A stretch of 64,000 nt of DNA from an uncultured Muribaculaceae bacterium (GCA_910577585.1 CAJTNN010000004.1:68989-132988), one strand, 5' to 3'; positions 16,456 through 26,155 are shown, counted from the first letter of the stretch. Notes: generated from the sequence alone by a model not told the origin. Numbers and translations: made by a program.

Positions 16456-17217
16456 TCAGATGATGAAACTCACCTCTTTGAAGGCGTAGCTGCGGGGAGC
16501 GCAGCCGGCGGCGGGGAGGGGTTGGAGGGTGAGGATGCCGGTGGGGGCGACATCGGTGATGATGGCCTCGATTGTCTCCTGCCGCCGATGGTCGAAGAAT
16601 TTGTGGGGCGCGCCGTCGTGGCGGTATAGGCTGCTGAGGAAGCGTGTGTGGATGGCGTGGCGCCCGGCAGGTGTGCGCATCGTTTCGAGGGCCTGCAGGA
16701 TACTGCCGCGCAGCCGTATGGCCAGGGGTTCGAGCTGGTGGTCACAGCCGGTGAGCATCGCCATGCTCACCGGGTTGGGGGCATCGCTGAGGAAGCGGGT
16801 CTGGTTGACGTTGATTCCTGCGCTGATGATGCTGCGTGTGATGCTGCTCCCCTGCAGGGAGTGGTCGATGAGTATGCCGCAGATCTTGCGGTCGGCCACG
16901 TAGATGTCGTTGGGCCATTTCACACTCGCCTCGATGCCGTAGTCGGCCAGAACGTCGGTTATGGCCAGCGCCACACCCTCTGAGATTACGAATTGCTCAG
17001 CCGGAGTGACCCCTTGCGGGATGGCTGCCATGCTGAATGTGAGATTCTTGAGTGGCTCAGACTCCCATGAGTTGCCGCGCTGGCCGCGCCCGGCGGTCTG
17101 GCGCCGGGCGAGCAGCATCGTCAGCTCGGGGAAGTGGGCGTACGCCGGCGATTTGAGCAGCATGTGGGTCGAGTCGGCCTCGTCAAGCCATAGCAGCTCT
17201 GAGGGGGCTTCACTCAT
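16456..17217 (-). CDS. birA: Biotin--[acetyl-CoA-carboxylase] ligase
   Basis: This 253-residue cytoplasmic enzyme activates biotin with ATP and attaches it to carboxyl-carrier proteins. It shows the biotinyl-AMP loop TAGRGQRGNSWES (about 41-53) and the KWPNDIYVADRKICGILI motif (about 99-116). The N-terminal DNA-binding domain of E. coli BirA is absent, so this is a group I ligase with no repressor role. It overlaps tsaE by 8 nt, implying a tsaE-birA operon. Confidence 0.92.
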   Translation of the reverse strand: MSEAPSELLWLDEADSTHMLLKSPAYAHFPELTMLLARRQTAGRGQRGNSWESEPLKNLTFSMAAIPQGVTPAEQFVISEGVALAITDVLADYGIEASVKWPNDIYVADRKICGILIDHSLQGSSITRSIISAGINVNQTRFLSDAPNPVSMAMLTGCDHQLEPLAIRLRGSILQALETMRTPAGRHAIHTRFLSSLYRHDGAPHKFFDHRRQETIEAIITDVAPTGILTLQPLPAAGCAPRSYAFKEVSFII

Positions 17218-17602
17218 CGCCGCGCACGATTTTCACCTCCACCGCATCTTCGGGTATGAAGTTGGCGATGCGGTCGGGCCACTCGATAAAGCAGAGTGCG
17301 CCGCTGTAGAAGTAATCCTCGATGCCCATATCCTCAGCCTCGGCGTCATCTTCGATGCGATAGCAGTCGAAGTGGTAGATGAGTTCGGCGGTGGTGTCAG
17401 AGCGGTATTCGTTGATGATGGCGAAGGTGGGCGATGATATGTCGTCGGTCACACCCAGCTGGCGGCAGACCTCGGCGATGAATGTGGTCTTGCCGCCCCC
17501 CATCGGGGCGATGAATGTGAAGATGGTGTTGTCGCCCATCTCTTCGATAAATTTGCCGGCTGCGGCGGGCAGGTCGGCAAGTGTGGGGATATTGATAGTC
17601 AT
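17210..17602 (-). CDS. tsaE: tRNA threonylcarbamoyladenosine biosynthesis ATPase TsaE
   Basis: This 130-residue protein has the P-loop APMGGGKTTFI (about 32-42) and the TsaE signature YHFDCYRIEDDAEAEDMGIEDY. TsaE hydrolyses ATP to support the TsaB-TsaD complex that makes t6A37 on ANN-decoding tRNAs. Size and motifs are standard. It overlaps birA downstream and follows lpxB by about 65 nt. Confidence 0.93.
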   Translation of the reverse strand: MTINIPTLADLPAAAGKFIEEMGDNTIFTFIAPMGGGKTTFIAEVCRQLGVTDDISSPTFAIINEYRSDTTAELIYHFDCYRIEDDAEAEDMGIEDYFYSGALCFIEWPDRIANFIPEDAVEVKIVRGDE

Positions 17603-17669
17603 ATGCTTCTGTTGTCGTTTTGAGTTGATGCTTTACGGTGGGGCGCCCGGGGGGGGGAGCGGAATGGGG

Positions 17670-18812
17670 TCAGGGATTGTCGGGGTCGGCAGCGATGATG
17701 AGTTCGGCGGCATATTCCGGTGCCACCGATGTGCCGAGTTTGCGGCGCATCATGCGGTAGCCGCTGAGCTGCCAGTCGCGCCGCGGACTCGGCTGCAGCA
17801 GCGGGCTGAGTTCGCGGCAGATGTTGGCCACGGTGCACTTATGCACCAGAAGTTCGGGCACAATCTGGTTGCCTACAATCAGATTCGGCAGCGACACATA
17901 CTTCACCTTCAGCAGCTTCTCCATGATCTGATATGAGATTTTGCGGCCGTTGGCGCGGTAGCACACCACCTGCGGCGTCCCTACGAGCGCCGTCTCGAGA
18001 GTGGCGGTGCCTGAGGTGACGAGGGCTGCCTTGGCATACTTCACCAGTGTGGGGGTGGCACCGAAGGCTACCTTCAGCCCGGGGTCCTGCGCCACCTCGC
18101 GATAGAAAATCTCGGGCATAGCCGGAGCGGCTGCCACCACATACTGAAACTCCGGATACCTTTTGGCCGCCTCAATCATAAGGGGTAGGTTATTGCGGAT
18201 CTCTCCGCGCCGCGACCCCGGGAGCAGGGCGATGATCGGACGCGGGTCGGTGATGCCTTGCCGCTCAAGGAAATGTCGCAGCGGGGCGATGTGGCCCATG
18301 GCGTGGTCAATCTCCTCTACCGACGGATTCCCCACATAACTCACATGCGGATAATCGCGCTTGCGATAGAAATCGACCTCGAAGGGGAGAATGGAGTAGA
18401 TGTGGGTCACATAGTGGCGTATTGACTTGATGCGCCACTCCTTCCATGCCCATATCTTTGGCGAGATATAATAATCCACCCTCACGCCGCGGCGCGCGGC
18501 ATGGCGGGCGAGCTTGAGGTTGAAGCCGGGAAAATCCACGAGAATGAGCCGGTCAGGCCGATAGGTGTCGAGCAGCTCCTTGGCACGCCTCAGATTCTTG
18601 AAAATCTCAGGCAGATGGCGCAGCACCTCGCTGAAGCCCATGACGTTCAGCCGGTCGTAGTGCAGGTCGGGGGCAACGCCGGCGGCAGCCGCCATAAGGT
18701 CGCCGCCAAAGAAGCGGAACTCCGCCTCCGGATCATCCTTGCGCAGGGCCGATATCAGGCGCGAGGCATGCAGGTCGCCCGAGGCCTCGCCTGCAATCAG
18801 CATATATTTCAT
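17670..18812 (-). CDS. lpxB: Lipid-A-disaccharide synthase
   Basis: This 380-residue GT19 enzyme joins UDP-2,3-diacylglucosamine to lipid X during lipid A synthesis at the inner membrane. Motifs: AGEASGDLHASRLI at the N-terminus, the GFSEVLRHLPEI region, the sugar-nucleotide segment ALLPGSRRGEIRNNLPLM near 190, and VTSGTATLETALVGTPQVVCYR near 270. Length matches the family. It shows that the organism makes lipid A. A -7 box (TAAATTTG, minus strand 18998-18991) lies about 180 nt upstream. Confidence 0.95.
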   Translation of the reverse strand: MKYMLIAGEASGDLHASRLISALRKDDPEAEFRFFGGDLMAAAAGVAPDLHYDRLNVMGFSEVLRHLPEIFKNLRRAKELLDTYRPDRLILVDFPGFNLKLARHAARRGVRVDYYISPKIWAWKEWRIKSIRHYVTHIYSILPFEVDFYRKRDYPHVSYVGNPSVEEIDHAMGHIAPLRHFLERQGITDPRPIIALLPGSRRGEIRNNLPLMIEAAKRYPEFQYVVAAAPAMPEIFYREVAQDPGLKVAFGATPTLVKYAKAALVTSGTATLETALVGTPQVVCYRANGRKISYQIMEKLLKVKYVSLPNLIVGNQIVPELLVHKCTVANICRELSPLLQPSPRRDWQLSGYRMMRRKLGTSVAPEYAAELIIAADPDNP

Positions 18813-18990
18813 GTGGCAGAGTCTATATCTGTTATACCGGAAGTCGCTGCAGTTACTTCATGGCAAAATGAAATAAGGAGGGCTCCGGCTCGTTATTTAA
18901 TCTAAGAATGAACCCATTGGGGAGGATTGACCCGCCGGGGATGCCGCACGTTGATGGCGGGGATGCCACGCGCCGGGTGAAACTCCAATG

Positions 18991-18998
18991 CAAATTTA
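18991..18998 (-). promoter_or_regulatory. Possible lpxB -7 box
   Basis: TAAATTTG on the minus strand fits TAnnTTTG exactly, but no clear TTG is present at the -33 spacing. It is offered only as a candidate. Confidence 0.3.
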
Positions 18999-19074
18999 AC
19001 AAATATTCCTCATACCTCAGGCCCTGACGTGCAAAAATGTTGACTCCGGGTCGTGTCAAAAATACTCTGCCCAT

Positions 19075-20481
19075 ATGCGCTATCTACTCATAGTCATGCT
19101 GGTGATTCTCGCCTCGATAGGCGTGCAGTCGTGCATATCCGACAGTTTTACCGACTCGTCGTCGGTGAGACTGCGTTTCTCTACCGACACTGTCAGTTTC
19201 GACACCGTCTTCACTGACCTGGGCACCCCTACGGCGCGCCTGAAGGTGTTTAATCCCGACAAGAAGGGGGTCAATATCTCTTCCATCCGCTTCCGCAATG
19301 CCGACACTCCCTTCGCGATGAATGTGGATGGCGTCAGCGGCAGCACGTTCAGCGATGTCGAGATACGCGGCGGCGACTCGATATTCATCTTTATCGAATG
19401 CTACATCCCCGAGAACCAGCAGGGGCGTCCCTTCCTGGTGGAGGACGACCTGCTCTTCACCACCAACGGCACCGAGCAGCGGGTGGTGGTCGAGGCCTAT
19501 GGCCAGAATGTGACGCGTCTGCGCAATGTGGAGGTCACCTCCGACATGACCATGCGTGCCGGACTCCCCTACGTGATATTCGATTCGCTCACCGTGCGCC
19601 CCGGGGCCACACTGCGCATCGAGCCGGGTGCGCAGCTGCTGTTTCATGATAAGGCCGCACTCGTGGTGGAGGGTTGTCTGGAGGCTGTGGGCGAGCCGGG
19701 CAAGATGATAGCCATGCGCGGCGACCGCCTCGATGATGTGCTGCCCGATGTCTCCTACGACATCATGGCCGGACAATGGCGCGGTGTGCGGATCGCCCCG
19801 GAGTCGTTTGGCAACCGCATGGAATATGTCGATATGCGCAGCACCTCCGAAGGCTTGCGCATCGACTCCACAGCCGATGTGAGCCGGCAGAAACTCACAC
19901 TCGTCAACTCATGGCTGCATAACTCGCAATCCACGGCCCTGAGCTCGAAATACGCCAAGGTGGATGCCTACGGGTGTGTGTTCTCGGAGGCTGCCGAGGC
20001 GGTGGTGCGGCTTACCGGTGGTGAGCACACATTCTCGCAGTGCACACTCGCCAACTACTATCTCTTCAGCATCATCAGCGAGCCTCTGCTCTCGCTCTAT
20101 CATGTGCTGCCCGATGAGGCTGACGAGAATGGTGAGCCGCTGATGCGAGCATCATTCGACAACTGCATCATCTATGGACTCGGCTCTGACATCAACACCA
20201 CCGACCTCACCGGCTCTGACGTCTTCCTGCGATATACACTTCTGAAATCGGCCGGATCCGATGATGCCAATTTCATATATTGCCTGTGGGACTCCGACCC
20301 CGACTTCCTCACCGTGCGCGAGGACTATTACTTCAACTATCATCTCAAGGATGACTCACCGGCCATCGGCGCCGGCGATCCGGCCCTGGTGAATCCGCTC
20401 ACCGAGAGCGACATGGATGGCGTAAGACGCGCCACTCCCCCTGCACTCGGAGCCTACTCCTATACCCCCGGGGCCGACTGA
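19075..20481 (+). CDS. Lipoprotein with parallel beta-helix fold
   Basis: This 468-residue protein starts with a lipoprotein signal (MRYLLIVMLVILASIGVQSC, lipid Cys20). An Ig-like N-terminal domain (RLRFSTDTVSFDTVFTDLGTPTARLKVFNPDKKGVNISS) is followed by repeated short strands (TVRPGATLRIEPGAQLLFHDKAALVVEGCLEAVG..., FDNCIIYGLGSDI...) that read as a right-handed beta-helix. It ends with the DSPAIGAGDPALVNP...GVRRATPPALGAYSY signature seen in many surface 'choice-of-anchor/right-handed parallel beta-helix' proteins. No catalytic residues can be assigned. It is probably surface exposed. It is transcribed away from lpxB. Confidence 0.75.
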   Translation: MRYLLIVMLVILASIGVQSCISDSFTDSSSVRLRFSTDTVSFDTVFTDLGTPTARLKVFNPDKKGVNISSIRFRNADTPFAMNVDGVSGSTFSDVEIRGGDSIFIFIECYIPENQQGRPFLVEDDLLFTTNGTEQRVVVEAYGQNVTRLRNVEVTSDMTMRAGLPYVIFDSLTVRPGATLRIEPGAQLLFHDKAALVVEGCLEAVGEPGKMIAMRGDRLDDVLPDVSYDIMAGQWRGVRIAPESFGNRMEYVDMRSTSEGLRIDSTADVSRQKLTLVNSWLHNSQSTALSSKYAKVDAYGCVFSEAAEAVVRLTGGEHTFSQCTLANYYLFSIISEPLLSLYHVLPDEADENGEPLMRASFDNCIIYGLGSDINTTDLTGSDVFLRYTLLKSAGSDDANFIYCLWDSDPDFLTVREDYYFNYHLKDDSPAIGAGDPALVNPLTESDMDGVRRATPPALGAYSYTPGAD

Positions 20482-20553
20482 CGACGCATCGAGTGAGAAA
20501 TTGAAGAATAACGCTATCAATGGGGTGAACCCCTCGCCGCGCTGAAGTGTTAT

Positions 20554-20584
20554 TTTGCAGAGCCGTGAATTTTTGTTAATTTTG
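20554..20584 (+). promoter_or_regulatory. Promoter for the plus-strand membrane protein and LRR gene pair
   Basis: TTTG (20554-20557), a 19-nt spacer and TAATTTTG (20577-20584) give an excellent consensus match. The ATG at 20613 or 20631 follows with a short leader. Confidence 0.65.
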
Positions 20585-20612
20585 CCACGGCTGGAGGCCC
20601 TGGCCTCTACTT

Positions 20613-21287
20613 ATGATTAAGACCCGACATATGATATTCCGATCCAAGCAAGATGACCGCGAGGAGGATGATTTCTTCAACACCCCTCATCAGCCTGCGC
20701 AACCAAAGCCTGTAAAGCAACCCACCCCCTCTCCGGAGGATCCCAAATATTATGACATCGACGACGAATGGGAACATCTGCGTCCGTCGTCGCGCAACTG
20801 GAAGTTCTGGCTCTGGCTTGTGGCCGGAGCCGTGGTTGTGGGACTCGGCTATGCGGCATGGCTGCGATACTTCACACCCTATTCCACTCATGAGGTGCAA
20901 TATGGCTATGTGGAGCAGATAATGAGGCGCGGCGATATTTTCAAGACTTTCGAGGGGGTACTCATCCCTTACAAGGCTATCAATGACACGATTGTGCCTT
21001 ATGATGGCGATATCATCTTCACCGCCAAGAACGACCATGTGGCAGCCGAGCTGCGTCGCATGCAGCTGGCTAATCTGCCTGTGAGGGTGGAGCTGGAGCG
21101 CTATCATGCCACTGTGCCTTGGCGCGGCGAGAGCCGTGTGGTGATTGTGAGCGCCGACACTGCCGATGTGACCAAGATTTATCCTGTCACTCTCAATCAT
21201 CCCCTTATCCCGGGGAGTGATTGCGGCTATCGTTATAATCCGGCCACTGACTCGCTTCATCTGGCCGCCAGCGGCTCAGCGCGATGA
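20613..21287 (+). CDS. Hypothetical single-pass membrane protein
   Basis: This 224-residue protein has a charged, Pro-rich cytoplasmic head (about residues 1-65), one transmembrane helix (WLWLVAGAVVVGLGYAAWL, about 70-88) and a 130-residue extracytoplasmic domain with a conserved-looking segment YGYVEQIMRRGDIFKTFEGVLIPYKAIND. I recognise the last segment as common in Bacteroidales hypothetical proteins, but no function is known to me. An internal ATG (20631, MIFRSKQ) could be the true start. The stop overlaps the next gene's ATG by 4 nt, so the two are probably translated together. Confidence 0.65.
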   Translation: MIKTRHMIFRSKQDDREEDDFFNTPHQPAQPKPVKQPTPSPEDPKYYDIDDEWEHLRPSSRNWKFWLWLVAGAVVVGLGYAAWLRYFTPYSTHEVQYGYVEQIMRRGDIFKTFEGVLIPYKAINDTIVPYDGDIIFTAKNDHVAAELRRMQLANLPVRVELERYHATVPWRGESRVVIVSADTADVTKIYPVTLNHPLIPGSDCGYRYNPATDSLHLAASGSAR

Positions 21288-22150
21288 TGCGGCTCCTGCT
21301 TGCAATTCTCCTTTCGGCATCAGCGCTGCTTGCTCCGGTCTCGGCCAAAGCGGCGTCGGCAGAGCTTCGCCCCTTTGGAGTGGCGGAGAGCCTGGGCTAT
21401 GAGCCGGGTGATTCTCTGCTGGTGATTGCAGCTGATGTGGAGAGTCTGCCTGACTACGCCTTTGCGGGGTGCCGGGGGCTGCGGAGGGTGGTGTTCGAAG
21501 CCGGTTCGCGGTGCACCGCTATCGGCGAATGCGCATTTGCCGAAGCTCGCGACTTGCAGGAGATTAGCCTGCCTGAGTCGCTTGTCAGCATCGGCGAGGG
21601 GGCTTTCCGTGAGTGTGCGTCGCTGCAGCTCCTTGCGTTGCCGCAGGGTGTGACAATCGTGCCAAAAGAGATGTGTCTGCGATGCGAGAGCTTGGAGGAG
21701 ATTGATTTTACGGCGGCTCTGACTGAGATCGGCAGCTTTGCCTTCACCGGTTGCGCTGAACTGCGCCGCCTTGTGCTCCCCTCGCTGCTGAGGAGTATAG
21801 GCAGCAATGCCTTCGGCGGATGCCGGAGAATCAAGGAGGTGATTGTGCCCGACAATGTGAGGCAACTCGAGAGCTATATCTTCGCCGGTTGCGAGGCGCT
21901 GGAATGGGCTGTGCTCCCCGGGCGCCATGACCTGCTCGGCGAACTGATATTCGCCGATACCCCTTCATTAAGAGAAATCACCATCAACTCCACCATTCCC
22001 CCCGAATTTGACTGCGACAGCTCGCTATTCGAGCCCGGTGACACCGCTGCATGGCAGCGCTGCACGCTCCGGGTGCCCGCCGCAAGCATTCCCGCCTACA
22101 CCGAGGCCCCCGGCTGGCAACTTTTCCACCACATCATCGCCATCCCCTGA
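21284..22150 (+). CDS. Secreted BspA-type leucine-rich repeat protein
   Basis: This 288-residue protein has a signal peptide (MMRLLLAILLSASALLAPVSAKAA). Roughly seven 23-residue BspA/LRR_5 repeats follow, with patterns such as IGECAFAEARDLQEISLPESLVSIGEGAFRECASL and IGSNAFGGCRRIKEVIVPDN. LRR_5 proteins act in surface adhesion and protein binding in oral and gut Bacteroidales. This one is small and lacks an obvious anchor or sorting tail. It is the second gene of the 20.6-22.2 kb operon and ends before a bidirectional terminator. Confidence 0.85.
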   Translation: MMRLLLAILLSASALLAPVSAKAASAELRPFGVAESLGYEPGDSLLVIAADVESLPDYAFAGCRGLRRVVFEAGSRCTAIGECAFAEARDLQEISLPESLVSIGEGAFRECASLQLLALPQGVTIVPKEMCLRCESLEEIDFTAALTEIGSFAFTGCAELRRLVLPSLLRSIGSNAFGGCRRIKEVIVPDNVRQLESYIFAGCEALEWAVLPGRHDLLGELIFADTPSLREITINSTIPPEFDCDSSLFEPGDTAAWQRCTLRVPAASIPAYTEAPGWQLFHHIIAIP

Positions 22151-22245
22151 AAGCTGATATAAAGTTGTTTTTGAGAGATACTTAGACATCCCCGTTTACC
22201 TGAAAGTTGAATTCATGTCTCCGGAGTAGATATGGATAATATGAA

Positions 22246-22275
22246 GGGGCCGGCTGAAACTAATAAGCCGGCCCC
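22246..22275. terminator. Bidirectional terminator between convergent genes
   Basis: GGGGCCGGCT (22246-22255) pairs perfectly with AGCCGGCCCC (22266-22275) around a 10-nt loop. It lies between the plus-strand LRR gene and the minus-strand GH31 gene and can serve both. Confidence 0.75.
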
Positions 22276-22303
22276 ACATACGTATTGCTAAGTTATGCAA
22301 AGG

Positions 22304-24742
22304 TTATTTGACGGTGATTGTGGTCAGCGAGGGGGAGTAGGGGAAGCGCAGATGGGCGGTGCGGGTGGCCGCGTCGTAGACGTAGCCGTACTGGCGGATC
22401 ATCTTCAGCGACTGGGCGCGCTCAAGCGGTGTGCCGTTCCACACAATCTCCTTGGGCTGCGCCACGCCGATGACTGAGAGTTCAATCATCTTGCTTTCGG
22501 GCATACCCTTGTAGCCACCCTCGGTGGAGATGCGTATCTCGGTCGCGCCATCCTTGCGGTCGGCCTCAAACTTGATAAGTGCATACTCTCCATCCTCGAT
22601 AGATGTGGGCGACTTGCGGTCGTCTTCGAAGAGTGTGTATTCACTCTTCTGTGGCGATGCATAGTAGCGCACACTGAGGAATGTCGGGTCATACTGCTCC
22701 ACATTCTCAATCGGGCGCTCATACTGCGGTATGAAAGAGCCGGCCTTCACGAAGAGGGGCATCTTGTCGAGAGGAGCGGCCACTGTGTAGCTCTTTCCAC
22801 CTTTATACTTCTGGGTGGGATTCCACCATGAAATCCATTCGCCGGCGGGGAATAGCACGGTGCGCTGACGCGCCTTGTCGGTCATGACCGGAGCCACAAG
22901 CACCTCATCGCCCCACAGATACTCATCATCGACCGCAGCGTAGTCGTCCCCCTCATTGTCGCCACGGAAATTGAGCGGACGGGCAAGAGGCAGACCATAG
23001 CGGCTGTTCTCATAGGCGAGCGTGTAGTTGTAGGGGAGCCACTGATAGCGCATTTTGATCCACTCTTTCGATATCTTCTCCATCTCAGGATAATGATACG
23101 GCTCGGGTTTGAGTTGCGCATGGGTGCGCAGTGTGGGGGTGAATGTGCCCATCTGGAGCCAGCGCACATAGAGTTCGGGATCAAGCGGGTGCTCGCGGTC
23201 GACGGCAAATCCGCCGATGTCAGAGCTCATGTAGCCCAGACCCGAGAGTCCGGCGCTGAGCATCAGATTCACCTGCGGGCCGAAGCCTCCCCATGAACGC
23301 GATACGTCGGTTGTCCAGGGCACCACGCCATAGCGTTGCAGACCTGCCGTGCCACCGCGCATCAGCAGAATCGGGCGCATGTCAGGATAATCGCGGCGCA
23401 GACCCTCATAGATGAGGCGCGACCACTCATTGCCATATACATTGTGGTATTCCGTGGCCGTCTGGCCATTGGCATGACGTATGGATTCGGGATGCACCTC
23501 CGGTTCACCCAGGTCGCCCCACCATCCGGCTATGCCGTCGGCAGTGAGGTCGGAGTATCGGCTCCAGAGCCAGTCGCGGGTCTCGGGATTGCTGACATCG
23601 AGCATGCCGGCATCCCCTACCCATGTGGTCACATCGTGGGTGTTGCCCTCGGCATCGCGGGCCAGCATGGAGCGTTCGGAGAGGAAGTTGTAGTTGTCGA
23701 TGGCCCCCTTCTTGTTGACGTAGGGCTGCGATATGGGTATAAGGTTGACACCCTTCGCCTTGAGCTCATCGAGCATAGCCTTGTGGTCAGGCCACTGCAC
23801 TGAATCCCAGGCCAGGCGCCCCATGTCGCTCTCCACGCCATACCAGTAGAGGTCGAGCACGATTCCATCCACGGGGTATCCGCGGGTCTTCAGCGAGTCG
23901 ATGGCGCCGAGAGCCTCCTGCTGGTTGTGGTAGCCATATTTCGAGGTGATGTAGCCCAGACTCCAGAAGGGGGGCAGCGGCTGCAGACCTGTGAGCTGCG
24001 AGTAATTGGCAGCCACATCAGCCAGGTCTTTGGCCGGAGAGTTGATGAAATAATATGACAGCGCGCGCGGAGTGGCCGACTCATAGGTGATGGTGTCGCC
24101 AAGAGTGAGCGAAGCACGGTTGTAGTCGTCAAAGAGTATGCCGAAGCCGCGGTCGGAGGCGAAGTAGGGCACCGAGATACCCATCTGCGAGATGCGAGGG
24201 TCATTCTTGGTGTAGCCATAGTTCTGACGGTTGTACATCGTCAGCGTGTCGCCGTTAAGAGTGGGGCGATGACCACGTTCGCCGGCGCCGTAGAGGCGTC
24301 CGGCCTTCGAGCCGTCGAGAGTGATGCGCTTGGTGGGGCCATTGTTGTCGACGCCATCGGTCTCAGTCAGAATCTCATTACCCTCGGCATCAAGGAATGT
24401 GACGCGGCCCGTGGCGCGGTCTACGCGCACCTGCATCGACTCGCTGCCCAGAGCTGCCCATGTGGGGGTCACCACCTCCACAAATCGCTCAGCCGTGGGG
24501 CGCATCACCGCCGACTGCGACGGGAAGTAGGGTGCCGCAGCCGAATCAGCTGGAAGCACCGTGATGCGGAAGATATCCTTCGACACCGGAGTCACACTCA
24601 CCTCACCCTTTGAGGTGGCCACATGCATCGAACCGTCAGGACGTCGTGTCACCGCTCCATCGGTGAGGGCCGCCTGCATCGAGATCAGTGTCGCTCCTCC
24701 GCCGATAGCCAGCAGGAGCGGAAGAATGGCTGAATGTCTCAT
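22304..24742 (-). CDS. Secreted glycoside hydrolase family 31 (alpha-glucosidase type)
   Basis: This 812-residue enzyme has a signal peptide (MRHSAILPLLLAIGGGATLISMQAAL). An N-terminal beta-sandwich precedes the (beta/alpha)8 barrel. The catalytic nucleophile Asp is in GWWGDLGEPEVHP, and the acid/base Asp is in VVPWTTDVSRSWGGF. The barrel start PFWSLGYITSKYGYHNQQE and the C-terminal DUF5110-like beta domain (YASPQKSEYTLFEDDRKSP) are typical. It probably releases glucose (or xylose) from alpha-linked oligosaccharides in the periplasm. Its ATG overlaps the upstream gene's stop as ATGA, an odd operon partner for a polyamine-type enzyme. Confidence 0.92.
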   Translation of the reverse strand: MRHSAILPLLLAIGGGATLISMQAALTDGAVTRRPDGSMHVATSKGEVSVTPVSKDIFRITVLPADSAAAPYFPSQSAVMRPTAERFVEVVTPTWAALGSESMQVRVDRATGRVTFLDAEGNEILTETDGVDNNGPTKRITLDGSKAGRLYGAGERGHRPTLNGDTLTMYNRQNYGYTKNDPRISQMGISVPYFASDRGFGILFDDYNRASLTLGDTITYESATPRALSYYFINSPAKDLADVAANYSQLTGLQPLPPFWSLGYITSKYGYHNQQEALGAIDSLKTRGYPVDGIVLDLYWYGVESDMGRLAWDSVQWPDHKAMLDELKAKGVNLIPISQPYVNKKGAIDNYNFLSERSMLARDAEGNTHDVTTWVGDAGMLDVSNPETRDWLWSRYSDLTADGIAGWWGDLGEPEVHPESIRHANGQTATEYHNVYGNEWSRLIYEGLRRDYPDMRPILLMRGGTAGLQRYGVVPWTTDVSRSWGGFGPQVNLMLSAGLSGLGYMSSDIGGFAVDREHPLDPELYVRWLQMGTFTPTLRTHAQLKPEPYHYPEMEKISKEWIKMRYQWLPYNYTLAYENSRYGLPLARPLNFRGDNEGDDYAAVDDEYLWGDEVLVAPVMTDKARQRTVLFPAGEWISWWNPTQKYKGGKSYTVAAPLDKMPLFVKAGSFIPQYERPIENVEQYDPTFLSVRYYASPQKSEYTLFEDDRKSPTSIEDGEYALIKFEADRKDGATEIRISTEGGYKGMPESKMIELSVIGVAQPKEIVWNGTPLERAQSLKMIRQYGYVYDAATRTAHLRFPYSPSLTTITVK

Positions 24743-25944
24743 TTGTCGTCAAACTCGATATCTTCGTCTACAATCACATGCCAGGGGAGTCCCGAGGCAG
24801 CAAGTTTCTCAAGGAAGGGGTCGGGATTGAATTCCTCTACATTGTGCACGCCGGGCTTTACCCACTCGCCGGTGAGGAACATGTAGGCACCCACCATGGC
24901 CGGCACGCCGGTGGTGTAGCTCACCGCCTGTGCACCGGTCTCCTTATAGGCAGCCTCGTGCGAGCAGTTGTTGTAGATGTAATATGTTGACTCCTTACCC
25001 TCTTTGTCCAGGCCTGAGATGCGGCAGCCGATCGAGGTCTCGCCGGTGTAGTTCTCTCCCAGCGAACCCGGGTCGGGGAGCACAGTCTTCAGGAACTGGA
25101 TAGGGATAATCTCGCGACCCTCATACATCACCGGATCGATGCGTGCCATGCCTATATCCTGAATCACGCGCAGGTGAGTGAGATACTCCTGGCCGAAAGT
25201 CATCCAGAAGCGTGCACGCTTGATGGTGGGGAAGTTCTGCACGAGCGATTCAAGCTCCTCGTGATAGAGCAGGTAGCTCTCGCGCTCGCCGATGTTGGGG
25301 TAGTTGAGCGGACGGTGGATGGCCAGATTCTCAGTCTCCACCCATTTGCCATCCTGCCAGTATTTACCCTTCTGGGTTATCTCGCGGATATTGATTTCGG
25401 GATTGAAGTTGGTGGCGAATGCCTTGCCGTGGTTGCCGGCGTTGCAGTCTACGATGTCGAGATACTCCATCTTCGAGAAGTGGTGTTTAGCGGCATAAGC
25501 CACAAACACAGCCGACACACCTGGGTCGAAGCCGCAGCCGAGGATAGCTGTCAGGCCGGCCTTCTCGAAGCGCTCGCGGTAGGCCCACTGCCACGAATAC
25601 TCGAAATGTGCCTCATCCTTAGGCTCATAGTTGGCAGTGTCGAGATAGTTGACACCACACTGCAGACAAGCCTCCATGATGGTCAGATCCTGGTAGGGGA
25701 GGGCCACATTGATGCAGATATCGGGTTTGTGGCGGTTGAAGAGCTCCACAATCTGTTCCACATAGTCAGCATCCACCTGGTCGGTGATGATATTCTTCGC
25801 ACCGATCTTCTCCACCAGTCGGTCGCACTTCTCCTTGCGGCGAGAAGCGAGCACAATCTCGGTGAAGACCTCAGGGTTCTGGGCGCACTTGGCTGCCACA
25901 ACGGTGCCGACACCACCGGCTCCGATAATCAATACTTTTCCCAT
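24739..25944 (-). CDS. Saccharopine-dehydrogenase-like oxidoreductase, probably carboxynorspermidine/carboxyspermidine dehydrogenase
   Basis: This 401-residue protein has an N-terminal Rossmann motif (VLIIGAGGVGTVVAAKCAQNPEVFTEIVLASRR) and a saccharopine-dehydrogenase C-terminal domain (GCGFDPGVSAVFVAYAAKHHF; SIGCRISGLDKEGKESTYYIYNNCSHEAAY). In Bacteroidetes this subgroup corresponds to the NADPH-dependent enzyme that condenses aspartate-semialdehyde with a diamine in the alternative spermidine pathway. No carboxynorspermidine decarboxylase is in the window, so the assignment rests on family resemblance alone. Confidence 0.8.
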   Translation of the reverse strand: MGKVLIIGAGGVGTVVAAKCAQNPEVFTEIVLASRRKEKCDRLVEKIGAKNIITDQVDADYVEQIVELFNRHKPDICINVALPYQDLTIMEACLQCGVNYLDTANYEPKDEAHFEYSWQWAYRERFEKAGLTAILGCGFDPGVSAVFVAYAAKHHFSKMEYLDIVDCNAGNHGKAFATNFNPEINIREITQKGKYWQDGKWVETENLAIHRPLNYPNIGERESYLLYHEELESLVQNFPTIKRARFWMTFGQEYLTHLRVIQDIGMARIDPVMYEGREIIPIQFLKTVLPDPGSLGENYTGETSIGCRISGLDKEGKESTYYIYNNCSHEAAYKETGAQAVSYTTGVPAMVGAYMFLTGEWVKPGVHNVEEFNPDPFLEKLAASGLPWHVIVDEDIEFDDK

Positions 25945-26121
25945 TATCTATATGTCAGTTAAATTTAAATATTGCAGAAAGGTATATACGGCTCATGCTG
26001 CCATGCGCCCCCGCAAGCGGGGTCTGAAGGCAGCACAGTTTGCCGCGTCATGACGCCGGCATAGCCGGCATCCGGCGCGTTTGCTCCGAATATACGCGAA
26101 GTTACAAAAAAAAACTTACAT

Positions 26122-26155
26122 TTCACGCATCCGCACGCCCCATATCTTCGCCAAA
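26122..26155. repeat. 34-bp direct repeat, left copy (flanks hipBA)
   Basis: The 34 bases starting TTCACGCATCCGCACG and ending CTTCGCCAAA are repeated exactly at 27969-28002. This copy lies 224 bp before the hipB start. The two copies bracket the hipBA operon. Confidence 0.9.

Noticed and set aside
18853..19074. 73-residue minus-strand ORF upstream of lpxB
   Set aside because: No recognisable domain or signal; it overlaps the intergenic promoter region between divergent genes and reads like non-coding sequence.
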